A stretch of 64,000 nucleotides of DNA from an uncultured Prevotellaceae bacterium (GTDB taxonomy: Bacteria; Bacteroidota; Bacteroidia; Bacteroidales; Bacteroidaceae). The DNA lies in contig CACZBS010000001.1 in the NCBI GenBank assembly GCA_902779455.1, positions 62,001 to 126,000 of the forward strand, read 5' to 3'. The position numbers were made by a program, and so were the translations under genes. Below, in pieces: positions 1-8,512 of this stretch (within the stretch, counting starts at the first letter, position 1; the number at the start of each line of letters is the position of its first letter). Under the pieces are notes generated by a model. The model saw nothing but the letters and a program-made list of their open reading frames with translations, did no database searches and had not been told where the DNA came from.

Positions 1-65
1 ATGTTTTGCGTAAAAAGTGAAAATTGTGGCGTAATTTGTGAAACCGGCGTATGGGATAATTATCG

Positions 66-73
66 TAACTTTG
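66..73 (+). promoter_or_regulatory. -7 promoter box for the flavodoxin gene
   Basis: TAACTTTG matches the Bacteroidetes -7 consensus TAnnTTTG. Transcription would begin about 5-8 bases downstream, which makes the GTG at 78 too close to the start of the RNA and favours the ATG at 102. Confidence 0.7.
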
Positions 74-101
74 CAGCGTGAAACTCAAACGACAAACGGT
101 T

Positions 102-701
102 ATGAAAATCAAAAGTATCATCGCTGTTGCCATGGCATTGCTCGTCTCGACCGCATGCAATGGCGGCGCAAAACAGGAAAAAGTCATGAATAAAAACGGA
201 AAGTCAATCGTAGTGTTCTTCTCGCATGCGGGAGACAACTACGCAGTAGGCAACATCGAGGTCGGCAACACGAAGATCGTGGCCGACTACATCACGGAGC
301 TCACGGGGGCCGCGCAGTTCGAAATCGTCACCCACAAGTACGACGGCATGGCCTACAACCCCCTCATCAAGTTGGCCAAGGAGGAGGCGAAGAACGGCGA
401 ACTGCCTGAGTATGAGGGCGACGTGGACCTGGCCCCCTACGACACGGTGTTCATCGGCGGTCCCGTCTGGTGGGGCACTTATCCGCAAGTGATGTTCACC
501 TTCTTCAAGAAGCATGCTGGCGACCTGAAGTGCAAGACCGTCATTCCTTTCACCACTCATGAGGGCTCCGGTCTGGCCAACTGCGTGGAGGACGTGAAGG
601 ACGCCTTCCCTGGTGCCAACGTCCAGAAAGGCTTCAGCATCTATGGCCACGAGGTGCGTACGGAGAAGGCCAAGGTAGAGGCATGGCTGAAAGGGCTTTA
701 A
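102..701 (+). CDS. Flavodoxin-family lipoprotein
   Basis: This is a small flavodoxin-like protein, predicted to bind FMN and carry electrons. It begins with a lipoprotein signal peptide ending in VSTAC, with the lipid-modified cysteine at residue 19, so it is probably anchored in an envelope membrane. After the signal comes the flavodoxin start IVVFFSHAGDN and an FMN-loop-like segment (GNIEVGNT), then GGPVWWGTYP, typical of the long-chain flavodoxin_4 group. The ATG at 102 was chosen over GTG 78 because of the promoter box at 66-73. It is followed 34 bases later by an aldo/keto reductase and then an SDR, so it may serve the same redox pathway. The partner enzyme is unknown. Confidence 0.85.
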   Translation: MKIKSIIAVAMALLVSTACNGGAKQEKVMNKNGKSIVVFFSHAGDNYAVGNIEVGNTKIVADYITELTGAAQFEIVTHKYDGMAYNPLIKLAKEEAKNGELPEYEGDVDLAPYDTVFIGGPVWWGTYPQVMFTFFKKHAGDLKCKTVIPFTTHEGSGLANCVEDVKDAFPGANVQKGFSIYGHEVRTEKAKVEAWLKGL

Positions 702-735
702 AGTTCATAGTTTATAATTCATAAGTTTTTTATTT

Positions 736-1581
736 ATGGAGTACATCAAGTTATATAATGGCGTAGAGATGCCGACCTTGGGCTACGGCGTGTTTCTGGT
801 CAGCCCAGACGAGTGTGAACGTTGCGTGACGGATGCCTTGAGCGTGGGCTATCGGTTGATAGACACTGCCCAGGCCTATCAGAACGAGGAGGGCGTGGGC
901 CATGCCTGGCGCAAGAGCGGCATCAGGCGCGAGGACCTGTTCCTCGTGACGAAAGTGTGGATATCGAATAATGGTGAGGAGAAGGCTGCCAAGAGCATCG
1001 ACGAGAGCCTGCGCAAGTTGCAGACGGACTATGTCGACCTGCTGCTCATCCATCAGGCCTACGGCGACGTCTTCGGCACGTGGCGGGCCATGGAGAAGGC
1101 CTATCGTGCAGGCAAGGTGCGGGCCATCGGCGTGAGCAACTTCCAGGCTGGCCGCTTCTTCGACTTCGCCCACTATGCTGAGCTGAAGCCGATGGTGAAC
1201 CAGCTGGAGTGCAACACACTCTCACAGCAGAAAGACATCGAGCCGATTCTCGACGAGTTCGACACGAAGATGATGGCCTGGTATCCTCTCGGCGGCCAGG
1301 GCACGGACAGCATCGTCAAGAGCAACCTGCTGATGGCTATCGGCGCAAAATATCAGAAGACCGCTGCCCAGGTGGCCCTCCGTTGGCTCACCCAGCGCGG
1401 CATCGTGGCGATTCCCAAGTCGAGTCATAAGGAGCGCATGGCGCAGAACATCGACATCTTCGACTTCACGCTGAGTGACGAAGACATGGCCCAGATTGCC
1501 CACATGAACCAGCACGACGCCGGCACCAGGAATTTCGGCGATCCGCAATTCGTGAAGTATCTCATTGAAACATACGGCTAA
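736..1581 (+). CDS. Aldo/keto reductase (2,5-diketo-D-gluconate reductase type)
   Basis: NADPH-dependent reductase of carbonyl substrates, cytosolic. The full AKR catalytic tetrad is visible: Asp43 and Tyr48 in LIDTAQAY, Lys73 in LVTKVW and His106 in LLIHQAY. The cofactor signature IPKSS lies near the C-terminus. The length of 281 residues is normal for the diketogluconate or methylglyoxal reductase branch. It sits between the flavodoxin and an SDR, 12 bases before the SDR start, so the three are probably co-transcribed. The physiological substrate cannot be read from sequence. Confidence 0.9.
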   Translation: MEYIKLYNGVEMPTLGYGVFLVSPDECERCVTDALSVGYRLIDTAQAYQNEEGVGHAWRKSGIRREDLFLVTKVWISNNGEEKAAKSIDESLRKLQTDYVDLLLIHQAYGDVFGTWRAMEKAYRAGKVRAIGVSNFQAGRFFDFAHYAELKPMVNQLECNTLSQQKDIEPILDEFDTKMMAWYPLGGQGTDSIVKSNLLMAIGAKYQKTAAQVALRWLTQRGIVAIPKSSHKERMAQNIDIFDFTLSDEDMAQIAHMNQHDAGTRNFGDPQFVKYLIETYG

Positions 1582-1593
1582 GGAGAACAGATT

Positions 1594-2439
1594 ATGATAT
1601 TCGACAGAAACGAACAGAAAGCAGTAGTGGCACTCTTGGGTGCCGGTAGTATGGGAACAGCCATCGTGCGCCGCATCGGCGCTGGCAAGAAAATCCTGCT
1701 GGGCGACATCAGCGAGCAGGCACTGGAGCGCGTCGGCGAGGACTTCCGTCGCTGTGGCTACGATGTGGAGACGATCCGAGTGAACGCCCTGCAGAAAGAG
1801 AGCGTGGAGGCCTTCGCGCGGAAGGCCGCCGAGCTGGGCCCCGTGATGTACTTCATCGACACGGCCGGCGCATCGCCCAATCAGGCAAATCCCGCCCACC
1901 TCGTCGACCTCGACATGGTGGGCACGGGCTATGCCGTCGATGCTTTCGGCGAGGTGATGGCCGAGGGTGGGGCAGGACTCATCATCTCGAGTCAGGCCGC
2001 CTATATGTATCCCATCCCCAACGACATCGAGCTGCAGCTGGTCACCACGCCCACCGAGGGGCTGAAGGACGTGAAGTTCATCCAGGACGTAGCCATGCAG
2101 AACTCCGGCTTGGCCTATATGATAGCCAAGCGCATGAACCACCTGCAGGCGCAGCGTGCCGCTGCCACCTCATGGCGCAAGCGTCGTGCCCGCATCAACA
2201 CTATCTCGCCGGGTGTCATCGTCACCCCGCTGGCTTACGACGAGTTCAATGCCAACGGCGAGGGCTACCAGCGCATGATAGATGCTTCTGCCGCTCAGCG
2301 CACAGGGACGAGCGACGAGATAGCCGAAGCGGCCGCCTTCCTGCTGGGCGAACATGCCCGCTTCATCACTGGCACCGACCTGCTCATCGACGGTGGCGTC
2401 ATCGCCGCCATCCGCACGGGAGAATACAAATTGGGATAA
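1594..2439 (+). CDS. Short-chain dehydrogenase/reductase
   Basis: NAD(P)-dependent oxidoreductase of the SDR family. The N-terminal Rossmann motif is GAGSMG (residues 16-21), the catalytic pair is Tyr175 and Lys179 in YMIAK, and a serine at 132-133 (ISSQAAY) fits the third position. The C-terminal DLLIDGG is the usual SDR closing motif. At 281 residues it is slightly long, with extra sequence between the serine and tyrosine (about 135-170). It follows the aldo/keto reductase by 12 bases and is probably the last gene of the unit. The substrate is unknown. Confidence 0.88.
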   Translation: MIFDRNEQKAVVALLGAGSMGTAIVRRIGAGKKILLGDISEQALERVGEDFRRCGYDVETIRVNALQKESVEAFARKAAELGPVMYFIDTAGASPNQANPAHLVDLDMVGTGYAVDAFGEVMAEGGAGLIISSQAAYMYPIPNDIELQLVTTPTEGLKDVKFIQDVAMQNSGLAYMIAKRMNHLQAQRAAATSWRKRRARINTISPGVIVTPLAYDEFNANGEGYQRMIDASAAQRTGTSDEIAEAAAFLLGEHARFITGTDLLIDGGVIAAIRTGEYKLG

Positions 2440-2446
2440 ATCCCGA

Positions 2447-2481
2447 GATTGAAGATTGAGGATTGAAAATTGAAGATTGAG
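2447..2481. repeat. Heptad satellite after the SDR gene
   Basis: Five consecutive 7-base units of the form GATTGAR begin eight bases after the SDR stop codon. They mark the boundary between the SDR gene and the decayed GH97 gene. Similar short-period satellites occur at other gene ends in this window. Confidence 0.8.
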
Positions 2482-2521
2482 GATTATTCTGCGCAGCAGA
2501 GTTATCAGTCTTCCTTTTCCC

Positions 2522-2931
2522 TTTTTCAATATCGATGGCGAAGCGATAGGCCACGCCGTTGTCATAGGCACGCAGGTCGAGGCGGATGCCGCCACGGAAG
2601 GTCACGCTGAGCTGGTCGGCCCGATTGCGTAGCTCGGCCTGCTTCAGGGGCACGACGGGCCTGACGACCTCGTCGATCCGCGTGCGTCGACGACTGACGA
2701 TCGACCACTGGGCGTCCCCCGTCCGTTCCCCTGACGGGGTGGCGACCTCGAGGCTTAGGGGCAGTCCTTCAGGATGAGCTCCTCGCCGCGTGTGACGCTC
2801 AGCGTGAGCTGCTTGCCTGCCGTCACAGTCATCTTGATGTTCCCGTCAGGTGACGTAATCGTCTCCGTCTTTGCGGCAAAGGCTGCCAGTGTGAGGCTCA
2901 GCAGTGCGCAGATGATGCTTGTTCGCTTCAT
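2522..2931 (-). pseudogene. Remnant of a GH97 glycoside hydrolase (SusB-like), frameshifted and truncated
   Basis: Read on the minus strand from ATG 2931 there is a signal peptide (MKRTSIICALLSLTLA), then KTETITSPDGNIKMTV, the start expected of GH97 alpha-glucosidases and alpha-galactosidases. The frame hits a stop at 2757-2755, just after a run of four C. Adding one C restores PLSLEVATPSG, and the +1 frame then runs on through EVVRPVVPLKQ and LRAYDNGVAYRF, which is characteristic of the GH97 N-terminal domain. Homology ends near 2522, where low-complexity sequence begins, so the catalytic barrel is gone. About 135 of roughly 650-700 residues remain. The original promoter (TATCTTTG at 2993-2986) is still present. 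Confidence 0.8.
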
Positions 2932-2985
2932 TTCTTCTGTTCCTGTTAATAAGTTGTTCAGTTTCCTGAAAGATTATTGACAGGG

Positions 2986-2993
2986 CAAAGATA
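2986..2993 (-). promoter_or_regulatory. -7 box upstream of the GH97 remnant
   Basis: The minus strand reads TATCTTTG, a full match to TAnnTTTG, about 55 bases before the remnant's ATG. The decayed gene may therefore still be transcribed. Confidence 0.6.
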
Positions 2994-3055
2994 AGCATAA
3001 ATTCTGAAAAAACGCTCTCTTTGGGAAAAATATTCGCGTGCGAGGCGCGTTTTTC

Positions 3056-3679
3056 TCATTCGCTGAGCAGATAGACCTTGGCGCTGCGCCGTCCCTGGGC
3101 GACGATGCCCGTCGAAGGGTCGAGGCTCAGACGGCGCAGCTCGCGCGTGGCCGTCGTGAGCGACAGGCCGGTCAGGGCCGCATAGTCGGCCGTGCGCATC
3201 AGCGCGTGCTCCCTCAGGTAGTCCTTGGCCAGGCGGATGCGCTCCTCAGGCGCATACTTCGAGCGCCTCAGCCGGCTGGCCTCGCCCCGCTCCAGCGAGC
3301 AGTAGCCGTCAGTCTCGGCTATCAGTTCCTTGTCGGCCCTGTAGCTCACGCCGCTGACGCCGATGCTGACGACGTTGCGCTGCGACTCGCCTGCCTCGAA
3401 GGCATCCTGCTCCTTGTCGGGGCGGACGCCCAGTCGTGGCTTGAACGTGCCCAGCCCGTCGATGGTGACGCTGTAGCCGTCGGCCATCTGCAGGGCCAGC
3501 TCATGACACACGTGGGTCAGCACGCCGACGACGGCGCTGCGCTGCATGCCGCCGTGGCGGGTGCACCGCTCGACGAACTCGTCGAACCCCATGTTGCGGT
3601 AGATCTGCATGCGGTAGTAGGCCTGCGTCGTGCCCTTGCCGTGCAGGTCGGTCATCTCCTGTTTGATATACTTTGCCAT
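3056..3679 (-). CDS. HU-like DNA-binding protein with C-terminal extension
   Basis: The protein belongs to the Bacteroidetes HU-like family, a histone-like DNA-binding fold followed by an extra domain. Residues 1-125 carry the HU-like part (MAKYIKQEMTDLHGKG, then GVLTHVCHELALQM and VTIDGLGTFKPRLG). Residues 140-207 are basic and look like a helix-turn-helix domain (ALMRTADYAALTGLSLTTATREL). Its likely role is nucleoid organisation or local regulation. It is a single-gene unit with its own promoter at 3730-3723 and an array of four operator-like sites just upstream, so autoregulation is plausible but unproven. Confidence 0.82.
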   Translation of the reverse strand: MAKYIKQEMTDLHGKGTTQAYYRMQIYRNMGFDEFVERCTRHGGMQRSAVVGVLTHVCHELALQMADGYSVTIDGLGTFKPRLGVRPDKEQDAFEAGESQRNVVSIGVSGVSYRADKELIAETDGYCSLERGEASRLRRSKYAPEERIRLAKDYLREHALMRTADYAALTGLSLTTATRELRRLSLDPSTGIVAQGRRSAKVYLLSE

Positions 3680-3722
3680 TATCTTTCCTCCTCTTGTCTT
3701 TAAAGGTTAATAGAATCGCATA

Positions 3723-3730
3723 CAAAGGTA
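3723..3730 (-). promoter_or_regulatory. -7 box for the HU-like gene
   Basis: The minus strand reads TACCTTTG, 43 bases before the HU-like ATG. The four-site repeat array lies directly behind it. Confidence 0.65.
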
Positions 3731-3756
3731 CGAAAAATATCGGATAAAACAAAAAT

Positions 3757-3829
3757 CTCAGTGTGATTTTATTTCGTCACACTGAGATTTATTAAAATCA
3801 CACTGAGATTTTAATTCGTCACAGTGTGA
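3757..3829. promoter_or_regulatory. Four phased inverted/direct operator-like sites
   Basis: A 10-base unit CTCAGTGTGA occurs at 3757-3766. Its reverse complement TCACACTGAG occurs at 3777-3786 and 3798-3807, and a hybrid palindrome TCACAGTGTGA at 3819-3829. Start-to-start distances are 20, 21 and 21 bases, two helical turns, so all sites face the same side of the DNA. The array sits about 27-100 bases upstream of the HU-like -7 box and about 150 bases before the divergent aldo/keto reductase promoter box. It reads as a cooperative binding array for a dimeric regulator. The regulator is not identified. Confidence 0.65.
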
Positions 3830-3976
3830 TTTTAGTTTTCCGTGCCCCTTGAAATGGTCATTGGGACCTGCCGGCTGACGAATGTCTGGGGCCGCGCTGC
3901 ACTTGTTCCGTGCATTATCCGTAAATATGGTAGAAGAATCAGTTTTTTGATTAACGGCAGGACGGAGAATTCTGCG

Positions 3977-3984
3977 TAACTTTG
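3977..3984 (+). promoter_or_regulatory. -7 box for the second aldo/keto reductase
   Basis: TAACTTTG lies 31 bases before the ATG at 4016, a normal leader length. Confidence 0.7.
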
Positions 3985-4015
3985 CACCGTCAAAACAATT
4001 AAAACGGAAATCATT

Positions 4016-4951
4016 ATGGCAAAGATTGCATTAGGTACCTGGGCTTGGGGCGCAGGCGCATTCGGTGGCGACACCGTGTTTGGGAGTAAGACCGACGTGG
4101 ACAACCTGAAGCCCGTGTTCGACGCGGCGATGAAGGCAGGACTGACGCTCTGGGACACGGCCACGGCCTACGGCATGGGCGAATCGGAGCGCATACTGGG
4201 ACAGCTGGCCAAGGACTATCGTCGCACGGACGTGGAGATGTCCACGAAGTTCACACCGCAGATAGCCGAGGTGTTCGAAAACTCCGTCGAGAAGATGGCC
4301 GACGCGTCGATCGAGCGCATGGGCTGCGACTATATCGACGTCTACTGGATCCACAACCCGATGGACGTGGAGCGCTGGACGCCCGGGCTGATACCCCTGC
4401 TGAAGTCGGGCAAGGTGAAGCGCGTGGGCGTGTCGAACCACAACATCGCCGAGATTCGCCGCGCCAACGAGATCCTGGGCGAGGCCGGCTTCAAGGTGAC
4501 GGCCGTGCAGAACCACTTCTCGCTGCTCTATCGCTCGTCGGAGAAGGGTGGGGTGCTCGACTATTGCAAGGAGAACGGCATCGAGTTCTGGGCCTACATG
4601 GTGCTGGAGCAGGGCGCCCTCTCAGGTAAATATAATAAGGAGAACCCGCTGCCCGCAGAGAGCGACCGCGGCAAGAAGTACAACCCCGTGCTGCCGCAGC
4701 TGGAGGCCCTGACGGGCGAGATGACGGCCATCGGACAGAAGTATGGGGCCTCGTGCTCGCAGATCGGCATCGCCTGGGCCATCGCCAAGGGTACGATGCC
4801 CATCATCGGCGCCACGAAGGAGCGCCACGTCGTCGAGGCTGCCGAGGCCGCCATGATCGTGTTGACGGCTGAGGAGGTCGCGCGGCTGGAGCAGCTGGCC
4901 GACGCCACTGGCATCGACACGCGCGGCGGATGGGAGCACTCGATGGAGTGA
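4016..4951 (+). CDS. Aldo/keto reductase (second paralogue)
   Basis: Cytosolic NADPH-dependent carbonyl reductase. The tetrad is complete: Asp47 and Tyr52 (WDTATAY), Lys78 (MSTKF) and His113 (VYWIHNP). The C-terminal half has AWAIAKGTMPIIGATK, the cofactor-binding signature of the YajO or Tas-like branch rather than the diketogluconate branch, so it is not a recent duplicate of the gene at 736. Length is 311 residues. The amidohydrolase starts only a few bases after its stop, suggesting co-transcription from the box at 3977. Substrate unknown. Confidence 0.9.
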   Translation: MAKIALGTWAWGAGAFGGDTVFGSKTDVDNLKPVFDAAMKAGLTLWDTATAYGMGESERILGQLAKDYRRTDVEMSTKFTPQIAEVFENSVEKMADASIERMGCDYIDVYWIHNPMDVERWTPGLIPLLKSGKVKRVGVSNHNIAEIRRANEILGEAGFKVTAVQNHFSLLYRSSEKGGVLDYCKENGIEFWAYMVLEQGALSGKYNKENPLPAESDRGKKYNPVLPQLEALTGEMTAIGQKYGASCSQIGIAWAIAKGTMPIIGATKERHVVEAAEAAMIVLTAEEVARLEQLADATGIDTRGGWEHSME

Positions 4952-4957
4952 AAAGTG

Positions 4958-5995
4958 ATGAGTGAAAAGTTAAGAGTGAATAAATTATTATTGCTGACTT
5001 TATTGTCTTTGATGCTTACTGCTAAGACAATGGCTCAGGGCGTGATTGATGTGCACAGCCACATCATCACCCCTGAGTTCCTGACGGCCCTCGAGACTGA
5101 GGGACGGCTGATGGACGAGGGATTCCCCCTGCCGAAGTATGACGCCGGGGCGCATCTGCGATGGATGGACGAGGCGGGCATCCGGACTTCTGTGCTGACG
5201 CTGGCAGCTCCGCAGCCCGCAGCCCAGGCAGGGGAGGCGGGATGCGCTGTCATCCGCCAGTGCAACGAGACGGCTGCCCGACTGAAACGGCAGCATCCTG
5301 GACGCTTCCTCTTCTGTGCGGCCCTGCCGCTGCCCGATGTCGACGCCGCCATCCGCGAGGCGCGCTATGCCCTCGACACGCTGAAGGCTGACGGCATCAA
5401 GCTTGCGACCAACGTGGAGGGACAGTATCTCGGAGCATCCGAGCTGGACACGCTCTTCGCCGTGCTGAACGAGCGGCGGGCCGTCGTCATCCTCCATCCC
5501 CATCGCCCTGAGCCCGTCAACCGCCAGGTGATGCAGCAGACGCCACTGGCCATGCAGGAATATCTCTCGGAGACCACACGCGCCGTGGCGAACATGATCA
5601 GCCGCAACGTGCTGGCCCGCTATCCAGATGTGAAGGTGGTGGTGCCCCACCTGGGGGCCTACCTGCCGCTGGCCATCCCGCGCATGAAGTCGCTGACGCC
5701 CGTGATGCAGAAGAACCGCATGGTGGGCGAGATCGACTACGAGGCCAATCTGGCAGCCCTCTACTACGACCTCGCTGGCGCTCATTCGCCTGAAGCCATC
5801 CGCATGCTGCTCACCATCACCTCGCCCGACCATCTGCTCTACGGCTCCGACTATCCCTACGTGGCGCCGCAGGTGCTCACGCAGAGCCTGCAGCGCATGA
5901 AGGACTATCTGGCGTCAGAGCCTGACCTCGCGCCCTTCCGCGAGATGATCCTTCGCGAGAATGCGGAGCGGCTGTTATATAACAAACAAAGATGA
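4958..5995 (+). CDS. Exported amidohydrolase (amidohydrolase_2, ACMSD-like)
   Basis: A metal-dependent hydrolase or decarboxylase of the amidohydrolase_2 fold. After a signal peptide (LLLLTLLSLMLTAKTMA, cleaved near residue 27) comes the metal-binding start VIDVHSHI. Further metal or catalytic positions are visible in ILHPHRP, VVVPHLGAYLP and LLYGSDYPY. The active domain fills the rest of the 345 residues. The start is either GTG 4955 or ATG 4958. Both lie inside a GTGAAAAGT-type intergenic repeat, which therefore encodes the first residues (MSEKLRVNK). The signal peptide suggests periplasmic action. The substrate is not predictable. Confidence 0.82.
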   Translation: MSEKLRVNKLLLLTLLSLMLTAKTMAQGVIDVHSHIITPEFLTALETEGRLMDEGFPLPKYDAGAHLRWMDEAGIRTSVLTLAAPQPAAQAGEAGCAVIRQCNETAARLKRQHPGRFLFCAALPLPDVDAAIREARYALDTLKADGIKLATNVEGQYLGASELDTLFAVLNERRAVVILHPHRPEPVNRQVMQQTPLAMQEYLSETTRAVANMISRNVLARYPDVKVVVPHLGAYLPLAIPRMKSLTPVMQKNRMVGEIDYEANLAALYYDLAGAHSPEAIRMLLTITSPDHLLYGSDYPYVAPQVLTQSLQRMKDYLASEPDLAPFREMILRENAERLLYNKQR

Positions 5996-6056
5996 AAAAT
6001 GCGACTTCGGGGCGAACTATTGTTGGCCCGGATACACGGAAATGACAAAAATAGTG

Positions 6057-6064
6057 TATCTTTG
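6057..6064 (+). promoter_or_regulatory. -7 box for the AraC-type regulator
   Basis: TATCTTTG lies 8 bases before the ATG at 6073, which would leave a very short leader or a leaderless mRNA. Confidence 0.6.
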
Positions 6065-6072
6065 CAGTCGCG

Positions 6073-7068
6073 ATGAAGAAAAATGAGATAAAGAGAGAAG
6101 ATCATGAGGCTGGCATCAGCGCTGCAGAACATGAACGACAGCGGGCAGGCCAGCAGAGCCCGGGGCGGGCGAAGGCCACGATCTTGAAAGTGCACAGCGT
6201 CAACGACTACGCCCGATATATCGGAGCGCCCGTGCTGCATCCGCTCGTCTCTGTCATTCACTACGACGAGCTGGAGCACTGCCGCCACTCGCTCAACAAC
6301 TATGACGTGTATGCCATCTTCATCGGCGACGAGACGCTGGAGGACCTGACCTACGGACTCACCACCTACGACCTCCACCGCCACGCCCTGATGTGCGTGG
6401 CGCCAGGGCAGATTGGCGGCAAGGCCGATACGGGGGAGGAGATTCAGACCAAAGGATGGGCGCTGCTCTTCGACCCGGAACTCCTTCACGCGACGGACCT
6501 GGAGCGGCGGATGTCGGCTTACACCTTCTTCTCATACAACACCAACGAGGCCTTGCTGATGACCGCCGAACAGCGGCAGACCATTGTCTGCCAGATGGAG
6601 GCCATTCGTCAGGAGCTCATGGGGCCGGCCGACGACCATACGCCGCATGTCGTCTTGTCTTACCTGCAGCTGATACTGGAATATATTTCGAGATACTACA
6701 CGCGTCAGCTTTCATTGCAGACGCAGGCGTCGAGCGACCTGCTCACCCGCTTCGAGAACCTGCTCAAGCGCTATTATGCAGACGGCCTGCAGCGCACACA
6801 CGGGCTCCCAACGGTGAAGTACTGTGCGCAGGAGCTGTTCCTGTCGCCCAACTATTTCGGCGACCTGATCCGCCAGATGACAGGCGACACGGCCAGCAAC
6901 ATCATTCGCCGCTTTGTCATGCAACAGGCTCAAAAAATGCTCATCGGCGGCGTGGGAGTCACGGCCGCCGCTGAGCAATTAGGGTTTGAGTATCCGCAGC
7001 ACTTCACGCGGATGTTCAAGAAGCATTTCGGCGAGTCGCCGAGCCAATATCTGAACCGTAAGCGATAG
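6073..7068 (+). CDS. AraC-family transcriptional regulator
   Basis: A DNA-binding regulator of 331 residues. The C-terminal 100 residues form the AraC double helix-turn-helix: LFLSPNYFGDLIRQMTG is the first recognition unit and EQLGFEYPQHFTRMFKKH the second, closing with GESPSQYLNRKR. The first 200 residues are a cupin-like sensing domain with no recognisable ligand motif. It lies directly after the redox gene group and reads in the same direction from its own promoter box, so it probably controls those genes, as is common for AraC regulators beside aldo/keto reductases. The inducer is unknown. Confidence 0.88.
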   Translation: MKKNEIKREDHEAGISAAEHERQRAGQQSPGRAKATILKVHSVNDYARYIGAPVLHPLVSVIHYDELEHCRHSLNNYDVYAIFIGDETLEDLTYGLTTYDLHRHALMCVAPGQIGGKADTGEEIQTKGWALLFDPELLHATDLERRMSAYTFFSYNTNEALLMTAEQRQTIVCQMEAIRQELMGPADDHTPHVVLSYLQLILEYISRYYTRQLSLQTQASSDLLTRFENLLKRYYADGLQRTHGLPTVKYCAQELFLSPNYFGDLIRQMTGDTASNIIRRFVMQQAQKMLIGGVGVTAAAEQLGFEYPQHFTRMFKKHFGESPSQYLNRKR

Positions 7069-7082
7069 GCTTTATAAGACTG

Positions 7083-8495
7083 CTATCGACGGCCGCCGCG
7101 ACGGCCCTGACGGCCATCATGGCGCTGGTCGGGCATCTGGTCGGGCAACTCGAGAATCTTGATGTTCTTGAAGCTGACGGCGTCGCCGTGGTCCTGCAGG
7201 AGGATGTAGCCCTCTGCCTGGTTGCCGAAGTTGGGCCAGTCGCGATATTTGCTGTAGGCCACGAGGGCGTCCCACTGCTGCGTGTTGCGCTCATATTCGA
7301 GCAGCTTTTCGCCGTTGAGCCAGTGCTCGACGTGGTTGCCGCGGACGATGACCATGGCCGTGTTGAACTTATCGAAGACGAACGGCTTGTCCTCGCTGAC
7401 GGGGATGAGGTCGTAGAGGGCCCCGAGCTTGCGGTTGCCCTTGACGCCGAGTTTGGCGTCAGGATGGCGCTGGTCGTCGAGGATCTGGAATTCGCAGCCG
7501 ATGGCCGAGCCGGCTCCCTTGTTGAGGGTGGGGTCGACGAAGTACTTGATGCCGCTGTTGGCCCCCTCGGTGATCTTGAAGTCGACCTTGAGGATGAAGT
7601 TGCGCCAGGTGCGCGTGGTGACGATGTCGCCGCCGTTGGCGCTCTCGGCACCGTCGCTGGCGTGCACCTTCAGCTGGCCGTCGCTGACGGTCCATCCCTT
7701 CTCGGGGAAGGCGTCGAGCTTGGCGCCGCGCCATCCGTTGCTGGTCTGTCCGTCGAAGAGCAGGCGCCAGCCCTGGGCCTCCTCGGTGGGCGAGAGCGTA
7801 TTGTCGACGAGGTTGACCTCGGGGGTGTGGTCGCGGTCGGGCTTCAGCAGATACTGCGCGACGTCCTGGGTGCAGATGCGCAGCTGGCGCCAGCTGACCG
7901 CCTTCTGCTCGTCAGCCTTGGCGCCCACCTGATGAACCTGCAGGGCGATGAACCCGCTGGGGCGGTAGTTGTCCCACAGGCGGGCGCAGGGCTGTCCGTT
8001 GACGTAGGTGCGGATCATGTTGCCGCAGCACTCGATGCGCGCCTTGTTCCACTCGTCGTGGCGGAAGGCTTTCTGGGCCTGCGGATTCTTCGTCAGAGGA
8101 TAGAGCCAGAGGCGGTCGGCCTCGTCGTAGATGCCGCCCGTCCAGGCGCGGTCGCTGGGGTCGATCTCGAACTGATAGCCATGGACTCGCCCGTTCTGAT
8201 AGTCCTTGGTCGAGGCGCTGCGGAACTGTACGCCGGAGTTGAGGCCGTCGCTGACGCGGAACTCGAATTCGAGGATGAAGTCGCCGTAGGCTTTCTTCGT
8301 GGTGAGGAAGGAATTAGGCTGTCCTAAGACGGGCTGTCCGACGATGGTGCCCTCCTTGACGAGGTATTTGGCTTTGCCGCCAAGCTGCTTCCAGCCGCTG
8401 AGGTTCTTGCCGTTGAACAGCGGTTCCCACTGCTGTGCATGGGTGGTCAGGCTGATGGCGGCCATGAAGGATATAATTGCGATGATTCTTTTCAT
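7083..8495 (-). CDS. Exported protein with two DUF1080 (3-keto-disaccharide hydrolase-like) domains
   Basis: A signal peptide ([20 protein letters not shown]) is followed by two tandem DUF1080 domains, about residues 22-212 and 240-452. Each opens with the same pattern ([13 protein letters not shown] and [13 protein letters not shown]) and has a matching core (LNSGVQFRS and [10 protein letters not shown]). Members of this jelly-roll family are linked to hydrolysis of 3-keto-glycosides. The C-terminus ends in a basic tail ([12 protein letters not shown]). It is 110 bases downstream of a Tat-exported Gfo/Idh oxidoreductase, a pairing that fits oxidation of a sugar at C3 followed by cleavage. 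That pathway assignment is an inference. Confidence 0.82.
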   Translation of the reverse strand: MKRIIAIISFMAAISLTTHAQQWEPLFNGKNLSGWKQLGGKAKYLVKEGTIVGQPVLGQPNSFLTTKKAYGDFILEFEFRVSDGLNSGVQFRSASTKDYQNGRVHGYQFEIDPSDRAWTGGIYDEADRLWLYPLTKNPQAQKAFRHDEWNKARIECCGNMIRTYVNGQPCARLWDNYRPSGFIALQVHQVGAKADEQKAVSWRQLRICTQDVAQYLLKPDRDHTPEVNLVDNTLSPTEEAQGWRLLFDGQTSNGWRGAKLDAFPEKGWTVSDGQLKVHASDGAESANGGDIVTTRTWRNFILKVDFKITEGANSGIKYFVDPTLNKGAGSAIGCEFQILDDQRHPDAKLGVKGNRKLGALYDLIPVSEDKPFVFDKFNTAMVIVRGNHVEHWLNGEKLLEYERNTQQWDALVAYSKYRDWPNFGNQAEGYILLQDHGDAVSFKNIKILELPDQMPDQRHDGRQGRRGGRR

Positions 8496-8512
8496 TTTTC
8501 TTTCTTTTTTTT

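Noticed and set aside
3757-3829. CRISPR-like array upstream of the HU-like gene
   Set aside because: Repeats are only 10 bases, alternate in orientation and have 10-11 base gaps; no cas genes are present. An operator array fits better.
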